The notes below the pieces were generated by a model that had not been told where the DNA came from, made no database searches, and was given only the letters and a program-made list of their open reading frames with translations. DNA of 64,000 nt, taken from positions 34,224,827 through 34,288,826 of the forward strand of contig NC_041019.1 of assembly GCF_004193775.1 (NCBI RefSeq), read 5' to 3'. Below, piece after piece: positions 24,295 to 35,443 of this stretch (the first letter of the stretch is position 1; each line of letters starts with the position of its first letter). A program made the translations under genes and the position numbers. This DNA is from Glycine soja (taxonomy: Eukaryota > Streptophyta > Magnoliopsida > Fabales > Fabaceae).

Positions 24295-25330
24295 TGTTGG
24301 ACAAATGGCCTCAGTTACCTTAAGAAAAAGGGGGGTTGAATTAAGATGCAAAGACTATTCCCCAATTGAACTATCACTCTTTCTTTTTGGATTAACAATG
24401 CACCCTTAACATGAATTACTCAAAAGACAAATCAAAATAAACTTCTTTAAAGCAAAAGATAAATAGCAATAAAAGAAGTTTAAAGGAAGAGAGGAATGCA
24501 AACTTGATTTATACTGGTTCGGCCATTTCCCGCGCCTACGTCCAGTCCTCAAGAAACCCACTTGAGATTTTCCACTCTCTTTGTAAAACTCCTTTTACAA
24601 AGTCTGAACCACACAGGGACAACCCTTCCCTTGTGTTCAAGAATCCTCTACAATAAGAGACTCTCAGTCTCTTAATCCCTTTTCAGAAGTAAGAAGAAGA
24701 GAAGAAGAAATCTCTCTTAAAAGGGATAGATTGTACAATGAAGACCAATCAAAATTCCTTATTGAATATGCAAGTGGTTGACCAAGGAATCTTTTTGAGA
24801 GGATAAGACAGTTCAGTTCAGAAAAACTCTTAATCTTTTGAGAGGATAAACTTTGTGGGCAATGAAAACTCTCTTTAAATTCGTGTTTCCAAGTCACCTT
24901 TGATGGCCATTCATAAACCATTTGAATAGATGTGACTCTTGGAAATTATTTTCTGAAAATCTCCTCTGGTAATCGATTACAAGACTTGTGTAATAGATCA
25001 CAGGCTTTAAAATTTGAATAAATTGCTGGTAATCAATTACCATCCATGTGTAATCGATTACACATTATAAATTTTGAATTCAAATTTCTAGTGACTGTTA
25101 TAAACATTTTCAGCTGCTGGTTATCGATTACCGGAGAGCAAATCTCAATTTGAAATGATAGAATTCTTTGGTCAAACCTTTTGTTTTTTCAATTTGGAAA
25201 CTTCTTCCAAAAGATTCTAGAAATCAACTTGATCATATATCTTGACTTTCTTGGATTCTTGTCTTGAATAAAACTTAGAAGCACTTGATCCTTTAGCATC
25301 ATCAAGACATCAAAACATCTTGCTTCTACA
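24295..25330 (-). mobile_element. Solo LTR of a copia (SIRE/Maximus-like) retrotransposon
   Basis: 1036 bp with termini TGTTGGACAA...TTCTACA and a 5-bp TSD tagga (24290-24294, 25331-25335). The empty site is visible in element A near 12735-12745. Read on the minus strand it ends CTTGTCCAACA-like after the ggactggacgtaggc region and contains a gtaatcgattac motif several times, as SIRE-type soybean LTRs do (from memory). It formed by LTR-LTR recombination, losing the internal part. Confidence 0.85.
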
Positions 25331-25479
25331 TAGGAGTCATTTGACTTAATCCATCAGCTGAAAAATCCTTCAACTATTTCTCGTCCTTGGAAAATTCTTT
25401 TTGCAAGAATCAATTGCGTCTTTCATTCTTCCTCACTACGAGGTTGTGAAAACAAGACAACAATTGGTACCTCTAAGCC

Positions 25480-25690
25480 CTACACTAGGGCAATGAAAGG
25501 CCCCATGCATAAACCTCAAACGAACCTAGGGGCAGATTAGAAGTTCTCACTCAATAGGTTCCCAGCTACAAGGTCATGACGAAAGACAACGATTGGTACC
25601 TCAAAGCCTTACACTGGGGCAATGAGGGGCACCGTGCATGAGCCTCAAGTGAACATAGGGGCCGATCAAAAGTTCTCACCCATCGATGTT
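25480..25690. repeat. 129-bp repeat, element B copy
   Basis: Two diverged units of the repeat seen at 12289-12670 in A (marker cagattagaagttctcac on the plus strand). The flanks (25336-25480 and 25691-26180) are non-coding and match A 11800-12290. Confidence 0.75.
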
Positions 25691-26179
25691 TTTAACAAAA
25701 AAAAAAGGGGACAAACCCTAGGATTTCAATGGATTGATTAAACATCAAACGACTCCATTGCCGTCACTCCAAAATGGTCAAGTGACTAAATCAAAAAGAA
25801 CATACACTCTGAGGGAGTTCCTGGAGAGATTTGCAAAAAGATAGGATGAGGTTGCATGAATTATCACCTTTTTCAAAAGGGCAGTCAATCTGTGTTTTCC
25901 AAAAAAAAAAAAAAAATTCAAATCAAAATCAAAATCACAAAATAGGGAAAGAATGCCATGAACATTGTACAACTTTCCATTACATTGCATTGTTTCATAT
26001 AAAGTCCGCATTTACCCAAATTTCACAACAAAGGTTGCATGCATTTGCATCCCTCAAAATCATGTTAACTACATAGATTCCCTACATCTAAATGTCCAAA
26101 TCTTTTAAATTTGGGATGACCGGCTCTCTCGATGAGTCGATCTCTTGCTTTCTCATAAGGATGGACCCTCGGGTACTAG

Positions 26180-27600
26180 TACCCTGGTCTTGAGAGGACT
26201 ACACGTCCTCGCCAACAGAGGGCTGCACGCCCTCACCTTAAGAGGACTGTGTGTCCTCACTTTCAGAGGACTACATGTCCTCACCTTCAGAGGGCTACAC
26301 GCCCTCGCCATCAGAGGACTGCGTGTCCTCACCTTCAGAGGGCTACACGCCATCGCCATCAGAGGACTGCATGTCCTCACCTTCAGAGGGTTACACGCCC
26401 TCGCCATCAGAGGACTGCATGTCCTCACCTTCGTAGGGCTACACGCCCTCACCTTGAGAGGACTACACGTCCTCGTCAACGTAGGGCTACACGCCCTCAC
26501 CTTTAGAGGACTACACGTCCTCGCCAACAGAGGGCTGCACGCCCTCACCTTTAGAGGATTACACGCCCTCGCCATCAGAGGACTGCATGTCCTCACCTTC
26601 GTAGGGCTACACACCCTCACCTTGAGAGGACTACACGTCCTCGCCAACGTAGGGCTACACGCCCTCACCTTTAGAGGACTACACGTCCTCGCCAACAGAG
26701 GGCTGCACGCCCTCACCTTTAGAGGACTACACATCCTCGCCTTCAGAGGACTCCACGTCCTCACCTTGAGAGGATTACACGTCCTCGCCTTGAGAGGACT
26801 ACACGTCCTCATCTTGAGAGGACTACATGTCCTCACCATCAGAGGGCTGCACGCCCTCACCTCCAGAGGACTACACGTCCTCGCCTTGAGAGGGCTACCC
26901 GCCCTCACCTTGGGTACTAGTTACCCTCACCTTCAGAGGACTACATGTCCTCACCTTCGTAGGGCTACATGCCCTCACCTTTAGAGGACTACACATCCTC
27001 GCCTTCAGAGGACTGCACGTCCTCACCTTGAGAGGACTAAACGTCCTCGCCTTGAGAGGACTACATGTCCTCACCATCAGAGGGCTGCACGCCCTCACCT
27101 CTAGAGGACTACACGTCCTCACCTTGAGAGGACTACATGTCCTCACCATCAGAGGGCTGCACGCCCTCACCTCCAGAGGACTACACGTTCTCGCCTTGAG
27201 AGGGCTACTCGCCCTCGCCTTGGGTACTAGTTACCCTCACCTTCAGAGGACTACATGTCCTCACCTTCGTAGGGCTACACGCCCTCACCTTTAGAGGACC
27301 ACACGTCCTCACCTTCAGAGGGCTACACGCCCTCGCCATCAGAGGACTGCATGTCCTCACCTTCGTAGGGCTACACGCCCTCACCTTTAGAGGACTACAC
27401 GTCCTCGCCAACAGAGGGCTACACGCCCTCACCTTTAGAGGACTACACGTCCTCGCCAACAGAGGGCTGCACGCCCTCACCTTGAGAGGACTACACGCCC
27501 TCACCTCCAGAGGACTATACATCCTCGCCTTGAGAGGGTTGCACGCCCTCACCTTTAGAGGACTACGTGTCCTCATTTTCAGTGTGCTCCACATCCGCAC
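26180..27600. repeat. 24-bp hairpin minisatellite (B)
   Basis: About 59 units. Stems alternate between gaggac/gtcctc and gagggc/gccctc, with nearly every left-arm A/G matched by the right-arm T/C. Two internal copies of a segment with ttgggtactagttaccctc (near 26910 and 27220), and a related one at 26172, show a higher-order repeat. It lies at the same place as the array in A (10770-11800), on the opposite strand because B is inverted. Confidence 0.95.
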
Positions 27601-27649
27601 CTTAAGAGAATTTAAGGTCCTCTATCCTTAAATGCTTAACCAAGACTTG

Positions 27650-28480
27650 CACTCCCGGTTAATGGACCAGTAGTTTCCTTTTAACGGTTCCTGGGCCACC
27701 CCCTGATATTGGAGGAGGGCCAACTATGCGAGCACAACTAGAGAGGGAGGCTATCACACAGCTACTATGCATACCGAGGCAAGATTTCACCCGTGCCGCT
27801 GCAAAGAGACGAGTGCGGATCATGCGCACAAACATGACCACTCTTACACAGATATAGATGACATTGCTACTTAGCAACATTCTGCCCAGCGACCGCAATG
27901 CCAATCTCCCCCTGCAAAAGTATCAGTTGGTCTGTGTCGTCCCGACATGGGTAAGTATGCATATGGTTCAACTGATTTCTGATACCATCTATTGTTTGCA
28001 GGGATCGCACCCACAAAGACACCCAGTGGACCTGAAGAAGTCCAACAGGGCCCTGGGGTTTCCTGCTCTGGTTACGGGCCTCTGTCGGCCCTACAGGGCG
28101 CCCGTTCCCCCCAGCAAGTTCATGTCGTCGTGGCATAGGTAAGTATGCACCTCCCCCAACTGATTTCTGATGTCATCTATTATTTGCAGGGATTGTGCCT
28201 GCAAGACACCAAGTGGACCCGAAGAAGGCCAACAGGGTCTTGGAGTTGCCAGCTCTAAATACGGGTCTCTGTCAGTTCTAGGGAGTGCCTGTCGCCCCCA
28301 GCAAGGTCATCAGGTCCCCCCTACCAATCGAGCTTTCATCAAGAAGTTATGCGTCTCCAGGCAGGCGCAGGGCGAAACACCACAGCATCCTGGGGATGGC
28401 CGGCAGCGGGTAACAGACGCACCGCCATCACCTCTAGAGTTCACCTCTGCTCATCCACAAAAAGGTTTGGGTATAGCCTA
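27650..28480 (+). pseudogene. Degenerate plant-transposon-protein ORF (Transposase_32-like), element B
   Basis: The plus-strand frame shows PPPDIGGGPTMRAQLEREAI, RRVRIMRTNMTTLTQI, NILPSDRNANLPLQKYQLVC, VSMHMVQLISDTIYCLQG, NRALGFPALVTGLCRPYRAP and, in a shifted frame, PPTNRAFIKKLCVSRQAQGE. These are phrases of the putative plant transposon protein domain (from memory, Pfam Transposase_32). A stop follows TLTQI. A 188-bp segment is tandemly duplicated inside it (27951-28138 and 28139-28316). The element A copy is 10090-10690. Confidence 0.6.
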
Positions 28481-28724
28481 CACCACATGGCCGACCAATA
28501 GGCGACCAAGTCCAAAGCCAAAGGTAAGCAAAGTACTAGGTCAGTGACCGACAAGTCATAAGGCGTCCAGCTCAAGACGTTAAAGAAGCGCTACTAGGAG
28601 GCAACCTAGTACCTTTTAAATTTCTGCCTGCTATTTGATCACTTTTTATAGTAGGACGCACCTAGTTGCTCATGATCCTGGGAATTTAAATAAAACAAGC
28701 GCAAGCTCGGAAAGTAGTCATACC

Positions 28725-29080
28725 TTACAAAACATATATATGTATGTTTAGGTAGTGAAAATACCTTAGATATGCATGTATGTAAACAAAAAAACACTTC
28801 ACAAAATATATATATGTATGTTTAGGTAGAAAAATACCTTAGATATGCATGTATGTAAACAAAAAACACTTCACAAAATATATATATGTATGTTTAGGTA
28901 GAAAGATACCTTAGATATGCATGTAAACAAAAAATACTTCACAAAATATATATGTATGTTTAGGTAGAAAGATACCTTGGATATGCATGTATATAGCAAA
29001 AATACCTTACAAAACATATATATGTATGTTTAGGTAGCAAGATACCTTGGATATGCATGTATATAGCAAAATACCTCATG
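28725..29080. repeat. AT-rich 70-80-bp tandem repeat (B)
   Basis: About five units with acatatatatgtatgtttagg and gataccttggatatgcatgt. Counterpart of 9551-9825 in element A. Confidence 0.9.
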
Positions 29081-30825
29081 AAAAAAAAAGAGAAGAAAAA
29101 AAAACAAACAAGAAAAAGAAATAAACAAATAAAAAAAAGAAGAAAAAAAAGAGAGAAAAAAGAAAAATAAGTTGTCTAGCTGAAAAACCAACATGCTTTT
29201 GAAAAGAGATGACTTCCAACTTTTCTTTGAAGAAAAATTCGCTGATCATAGCTAGTTTTTGGAAAAAAAATGTGTGTACACCTGAAGGGTGAATGCTGTG
29301 AAATTTTCCCGGACGCCCGAAATGGACTTGGATGAATGCACAAATGGATAAAAGGACATATTTTGGAAACATTGGGTTGACTAAAATAGAGGAAATGAAT
29401 CCTGAGCCCTAGCATCACATGACCATAAAAATTTGACACTTGAGTGTCCGCATAGGTGCATGCATGACCAGTTTTGCATAAAGTTTCCAAATCATCATTT
29501 TTGCATTTGTGTCATGGAAATAATGTGGGGCACCCCTTTTATCCTTGAGCCAAACCAAACCCCGACATGTATCATGTCTAGCCATTCTACAAACCTTGAG
29601 CCAAAATCCTGACTCACCATAATCCTTACCCTCGGAAGCAAAAAAGAAAAGAAGGAAAATTTCCAATCAAAGAGAAAGCAAAAAAAGAAAAGAAAGGAAA
29701 TTCCCAATCAAAGAGTGGGAGAAAGCAAAAAGAAAAGAAAGAAAATTCCCAATCAAAGAATGGGAGAAAGAAAAAAAGAGAAAAGAAGGAAAGAAAGCTC
29801 CTGATCAAGGATCGAAAGAAAACAGAAGAAATGTGCAGAGAGGTCTTTGGACCAGACAATATCTGAACAATACGGAATTGTCACCAAATGAACAAAAGAA
29901 AGAAAAGGAAACCATAACCTAAAAGTGGTCTTCTCCCTTTGATTACCAACCAAAATCTTGTGCGTCGGTGACTTGTTCGCCTAGCGTCAAACAAAAACAG
30001 AAAAGGAAAAAAGCCAACAAAAAATCAAAAGCCAAAAACACACAAAAGCCGAAAAAAAAACCATCAAAAGAACCCATTCCCAAGGGAAGTCCTGTTGATC
30101 TATGATCACGCATGTAATTTTTGATTTGATAGGAAATAATTTGCAAAGTCAAGTCATGACATATCTATGGTTCGGAATTAGGATGAAACACTTACCTGTG
30201 CGAGATTGATACACTTTGAGTGATTTTCTTCTATTTTTGTCGAACCCAGTGTTTCCTCTAAATGGTCATTTAGAAACGAAATGCTAACATCCAAAATCTC
30301 ATTTATGGTTATGAGAAAATTTCATCAGCATACTCTCCTTCCCCGGTAGACGCATTGTTTTTCACTCAAAAAGGCATATGCTGCTCTAATCAGTTGGAAT
30401 ATTTGTCTCTTTGCTAAAGCATGTTTGCATTTTAGTGAAGAAAACACCGAGACTTTTTCAAGTCTCACAAGTTATCAAGAACTACGTAGGTCTGAGTTCC
30501 TCATGGGAGGATACGTAGGAGCAAAAGCCTCGCTTTTGTCGACCGCACCGCTTTCTGTTACCATGACCCAAGAGCTGGTAGCCCGCGGAGACACCTTACG
30601 GTTATCCGCACCTCGAGTGTGATTGATAAGCAGAGGCCAATATGGTCATCTGCGCCCTTTCCGGAGATGTAGGCATCTTCTAGTGGAGACTTTTTCAAGT
30701 CTCACAAGTTATCTAGAACTACGTAGGTCTGAGTTCCTCATTGGAGGATACGTAGGAGCAAGAGCCTTGCTTTTGTCGGCCGCCCCATAATCTTTGTCAT
30801 ACTGACCCTGAGGTCATGTGACATG
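29081..30825. other. Element B 3' non-coding region with purine-rich runs
   Basis: Homologous to A 8094-9550. On the sense strand it has long A/G-rich stretches (29085-29170, 29640-29830, 29990-30070). It then has two copies (about 30478-30545 and 30716-30785) of the module aactacgtaggtctga...atacgtaggagcaa, which is also present twice in each B LTR. No gene. Confidence 0.7.
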
Positions 30826-31445
30826 CACCCTTGTGTCATCCAGAGGCGGCGGGCCCGATGACACGCGGAGATACCTTACGGTTATCCGCACCCTTTTGTC
30901 ATCCAGAGGCGGCGGGCCCGATGACACGCAGAGACAAAATTTGGTCATTCTGCACCCTTGTGTCATCCAGAGGCGGCGGGCCCGATGACACGTGGAGATA
31001 CCTTACGGTTATCCGCACCCTTTTGTCATCCAGAGGCGGCGGGCCCGATGACACGCAAAGACAAAATTTGGTCATTCTGCACCCTTGTGTCATCCAGAGG
31101 CAGCAGGCCTGATGACACACGGAGATACCTTACGGTTATCCGCACCCTTTTGTCATCCAGAGGCGGCAGGCCCGATGACACACAGAGACAAAATTTGGTC
31201 ATTCTGCACCCTTGTGTCATCCAGAGGCGGCGGGCCTGATGACACGCGGAGATACCTTACGGTTATCCGCACCCTTTTGTCATCCAGAGGCGGCGGGCCC
31301 GATGACACGCAGAGACAAAATTTGGTCATTCTGCACCCTTGTGTCATCCAGAGGCGGCGGGCCCGATGACACGCGGAGATACCTTACGGTTATCCGCACC
31401 CTTTTGTCATCCAGAGGCGGCGGGCCCGATGACATGCAGAGACTG
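30826..31445. repeat. 127-bp (2 x 63/64) hairpin repeat array (B)
   Basis: Five units at a 127-bp spacing (30831, 30958, 31085, 31212, 31339), each made of two half-units. Every half-unit has tgtcatc and gatgaca as inverted arms around cagaggcggcgggccc. Counterpart of the 198-bp array in A, where arms are changed in a paired manner (tgtcaa with ttgaca). Confidence 0.95.
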
Positions 31446-31472
31446 ACATAGACTTCTGCACCTTTTGTTCCT

Positions 31473-31735
31473 CCGGGAACAACGAGTCATTTACATGCGG
31501 AAATTTTATGGTCACCCGCGACTCTCGTCAACCGAGAGGAACGAAATTAGTGTCATACCCTAATTTCGTCCGGGGATCTTTGCTTGATGACATGCGACCT
31601 TTCTTTGGTCCTTGTGAGGTGCTTGGCACCCATCATTAGGCAATTTGTGAAATTCCGGGAACAACAAGTCATTTGCGTGTGGAGATTTTATGGTCACCCG
31701 TGACTCTCGTCAAATCAAGAGGAACGAAATTAGTG
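31473..31735 (+). repeat. Tandem duplication carrying an LTR-start fragment
   Basis: The segment beginning ccgggaacaac and ending gaaattagtgtc occurs at 31473-31553 and again at 31655-31735. Between them, 31551-31655 copies the first about 105 bp of the LTR (TGTCATACCCTAATTTCG...). The junctions fall in shared short sequences (tgtc; ttcc/ctccggga). Absent from element A. Confidence 0.85.
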
Positions 31736-31772
31736 TCTTGTCTTTACTTTCCTTTTATCTCCAATAAAAGAC

Positions 31773-31789
31773 AAGTAAAGAGGGGCAAC
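31773..31789 (+). promoter_or_regulatory. Element B polypurine tract
   Basis: AAGTAAAGAGGGGCAAC immediately precedes the 3' LTR start at 31790, as in element A. Confidence 0.85.
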
Positions 31790-33888
31790 TGTCATACCCT
31801 AATTTCGTCCGGGGACCTTTGCTTGATGACATGCGACCTTTCTTTGGTCCTTGTGAGGTGCTTGGCACCCATCATTAGGCAATTTGTGAAATTCCAGGAC
31901 ATGCCGGAAAACCAAAAAATATTGATGCACAATCCGTAAGTTTCCGTGACACACCGGAAATCAAATGGAAGCATCGTTGCATAATTAAGTGAGATTCCGT
32001 AACATTCCGTGAGTCAAAAAGGGGATGATTATGTAATCCGCAAGGTTCCGTAACATTACGGAAAGAAAACAAGTATCGTTACGAGATTCATAAGTTTCCG
32101 TAACTTTACGAAAAAAGAATCACCAAAAAAGGTAAGGGGGTGAACTTATCAAGATAGGGGTGTAAATAGCAATTCAAATCTAGGCCCTTCCAGAACATTT
32201 TGGAAGTTGGGTTGCTTAAGGAGGAAGCAACTGGGCGGCAAGCTCCTCCACGTTTTTGAAAAATGGTTTTCGGCGCTTCCGCGGCTTCCGTAATACTTCC
32301 GTAAAATTTCAGAAAACCTTGGGTAAGCATATTCCACTTAACATTGGTGAAAGGGAAGAGAAAAAAGATGAAAATCAAATTCAAAAACAGTTCCGTAAGG
32401 CTTCCGTAACTTTTCCGTAAAATACGAAAAGGGGGGTGAACTTAGTAATTCGGGTGCGCTTAGAAATCTTCTTCATTAAGTCTTTGGGCGGCAAGCACCT
32501 CCCTTTTTTCTATAAATAGGGGAGGGGGGAGCTGTTTCAAAATGTTCAAGACCCCTTTGGCTATGCATTTCGGCTATTTTGGGCAAAAAACACGTTTTCG
32601 TGAAGAAAAATCGAGTCGAAGTGCTTCTGTAACGCTTCCGTAAGCGATTCTGTGGAAATTCTTCATCGTTCTTCGTCGTTCTTCACCGTTCTTCGTTCGT
32701 TCTTCATTCTTCAACGGGTAAGTTTTCGAATCTGAGACTTTCAATTCATTTCTTGTTTTGTGTACTTTCACTTTAATTTCGTTCATTTTCGATTTCTTTT
32801 CTTCTGTCTTTAACGCGCTTTTACCATTTATTTAAGCCGTTTTCTCACCTAATAAATGATAAAATGAATTTCAACCGATCATTTGTGTTGTAATCTCATT
32901 CAATCACTTTTAAAATGAAATCTAACCGATCGTTCACGCTATAACCTCGGTTAAACCAAAAAAAGTAAAATAATAATAAAATAATCAAAATATCTTGAAA
33001 AATAATAATAAAATAATCAAAATATCTTTGAATAAAATAATCAAAAAAAATCAATCGGACGTTTTTCTTTGGAAGTTTCCTTGAATGAATTGATTAATAA
33101 TCAAAGTGAAACTAAGACTAAAATCAACTCACAAATCAAGTTTTGTCCGAAAAATCACTAAAAACCGTTTTAAGGTCCAACGCCTTAAACGGTCCTCTTT
33201 GCTTTTATCGGTTAACATGGACCGTTCAAAAGCATAAAATCAACATGTGACTTTACCGCTTTTGCAAGAACTACGTAGGTCTGATTTCCTCATCGCAATT
33301 GAGGATACGTAGGAGCAAAAGCCCCGCTTTTGTCGACCACCCCGAGAGATCGTTAATGGTCCAACACCTTAACGTTTCTCTCCTTTCAAAATCAAAAGAT
33401 CATTTAATGGTCCAACACCTTAAATGACCTTTTTGTTCAATCAAAATATATCTTGCAAAAAGATAAAAAACAACTTAACCAAACACTTTGTTCCGAAAGA
33501 ACTACGTAGGTCTGATTTTCTCATCCCAATTGAGGAATACGTAGGAGCAAAGGGAAACACCCTTGTCGACCACAAAAAGAGAAAAAAATATAAAAAGGGT
33601 ATAAAGGATATAAGGACATAAAAGGGAACGTAAAAATCAAAGTCATGTTTGCACATTCGATTAAAGGCTGTCGTCCCTTGTGACGGACATGTGGGGTGCT
33701 AATACCTTCCCCGCGCGTAAATACAACTCCCGAGCCTTTCACTTAAAAGTTCGTAGATCGCGTCTTTTCCGGTTTTTCCAACATTTTCCTCAAATAAACG
33801 TTGGTGGCGACTCCACGCGTATTCCTTTCGTGGAACACGCATCCCGCGAGTCACGCGTCGCCCTCCCGCCGAAGGCTAGGTTGCGACA
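31790..33888 (+). repeat. Element B 3' LTR
   Basis: 2099 bp, TGTCATACCC to GGTTGCGACA, with few differences from the 5' LTR, so B is a fairly recent insertion. Contains the TTCCGTAA-rich U3 and TATA box. Confidence 0.95.
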
Positions 33889-35443
33889 CATCCACATTGA
33901 TGCCTCTTGATGTAACGCGTCGATCACCCTTCCTCTAGCCTCCTTTTCTGCGTACACTTGGGCATACTCGTCCGCCACTTTGTGCTCGTGGGTCGTGGCT
34001 AGATTTAGTTCTTCTTGGTACTTGCTGACAATGGCTAGCATGTTGGTCTCTGTCTTATATAACCACTGAGACAAGTTTCTTTTGGACCTTGAGCAAACCT
34101 TCAACTCATCTTTCAAGATCAAACTGTCTACTCGCGATTGGTCCCTTTCCTCTCTCCGGAGCTTAAGCTCGCTGTTACTGCCCCACAGAGCCCCTCGGAA
34201 CTTGTTCCGACCGTGTTCTTCCCTACGAGCCCTCTTGGTCTCTCGTTCCAAGGCCTTGGTGGTAGCTATATTTGTATCTCTCAGTTCGGCATTCTCCTTT
34301 CGGATTTTCAGAGCTGCTGATTTGAACCTTTCTTTGGCTGTTTGGGCTTGCTCGAGTTCCACCCTAAGGGCCTGCACCTCTTCGTCTTCCTCCGGTGCCT
34401 CAACTTCCTCCCCTTTAGCGGTCCTCAAACTCAAGAGCCAATCCAAACCTTGCATGTGGGTTTTCAACCACTTACGGTAGCCGCCGATGGGCCCGTTGTT
34501 ATTGCCTTTGAATTCTTTGTCCTTTTTTTGCACAGGCTCCCACGCCTTGCAGACCTTCTGAAGTGCCTCCACGTTGGTCTTATTGAAACCTCATGCAATA
34601 ATAGGTGCGAGCTCTTCCTTTAGTGGTGCCCCTCTCATAGGGTAGCCAAGTTGTCTTATAGCAAGAACGGGATTGTAACTGATGCAACCCCTCGTCCCCA
34701 TCAAGGGAACATTTGGAAATCCTCCGCATGAAATAAGAACTCCGGTTCTTCCTTCCTTCCATCGAGGGAACCAGTTGACAGATGCTCTTTCTTTGCTTGC
34801 TAAGAGTTGGTCCCAATTTTCCCCTCCTTTCTCTGTGCATGAACAGTGGCTTTCTAGTGGGCAAGCATGCCTCACTTTTTGGCGAAAAAGGTGTGAAACT
34901 AACCATACATAAAGAGCTGGAGTACAGCAAACAATCCTTGTATTGCTCATTTCACATGTCTATGAACGGGGTCCATTTGCCTTTACCTGCCAAGATTCTT
35001 GCTTTTGCCTCCAAATATTTTCTCGGTATTCCAATCACCCCATTTTCGACTTGCTTCCTGTGGTCTAATTCCTGCGCCGAGATTTTGACTATCTTGGAAA
35101 TTCTAGCTAATGAGGGATAGAACCCTGAGAAGAGGTATGGTTTCCTTCCCCCTGGAGGGCATCCTAGGATCTCTTCAAATTCTTCTACCATAGGTGATAG
35201 TTGGAAGTCCCCAAAGGTGAAGCACCTCAACGGCTGATCATAATATTGGGCGAGGGAGGTAATGGCCACTGTGGAGACTTCTACCATGGCTAAGTCCCAG
35301 ATTTTACCGTAAGCTTTGCGAAAAGCTTGTCGCTGGAGCTGACCCATTAACTGCCCTAACTCCTTTAGACTGGTGGTCCCTAGGCTCTTGACCTTGACTT
35401 GATAGAACCTCTTTTTAAGCGAAGGTGCTTGACTTGATCCCAT
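33889..35443 (-). pseudogene. Element A ORF1, N-terminal and central part
   Basis: Minus strand. 35443-34952 starts MGSSQAPSLKKRFYQVK and carries LRCFTFGDFQLSP and GRKPYLFSGFYPS. Next comes the central segment 34950-34580 in another frame (YVWLVSHLF, CTEKGGENWDQLL, NWFPRWKEG, IRQLGYPMRGAP), then 34572-33889 (GPIGGYRKWLKTHMQGLDWL followed by a long charged coiled coil). Between the first two pieces A lacks about 190 bp that B retains (PNMEGLVD...). The ORF is cut by element B after MW and resumes at 16239. DUF7745-like; function unknown. Confidence 0.8.

Larger units (their letters stand above)
16240..33888 (+). mobile_element. Element B: large non-autonomous gypsy retrotransposon inverted inside element A
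   Basis: Same family as A but on the plus strand: 5' LTR 16240-18332, PBS 18335-18353, ORF1, small ORF, gag, repeat arrays, PPT 31773-31789, 3' LTR 31790-33888. About 16.6 kb without its nested solo LTR. It interrupts A ORF1. Instead of a 5-bp TSD it is flanked by a 26-bp exact direct duplication (16214-16239 and 33889-33914). Like A it has no pol genes. B lies in A in opposite orientation, so the two form a very large interrupted inverted repeat. Confidence 0.92.

Noticed and set aside
26145..27600. Possible CRISPR-like array (regular 24-bp palindromic repeats)
   Set aside because: There are no unique spacers, the genome context is plant, and the units are directly adjacent: a minisatellite inside a retrotransposon.
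27951..28200. Consensus-like introns (gtaagt...ttgcag) as proof of a spliced gene in element B
   Set aside because: In the first copy the putative intron is itself coding-like and continuous with both sides, so it is reported as an observation only.
30831..31451. Series of overlapping 64-94-codon frames (MCHPEAAGPMTRGD...)
   Set aside because: They repeat with the 127-bp array period and have no relation to a known family; an artefact of tandem repetition.
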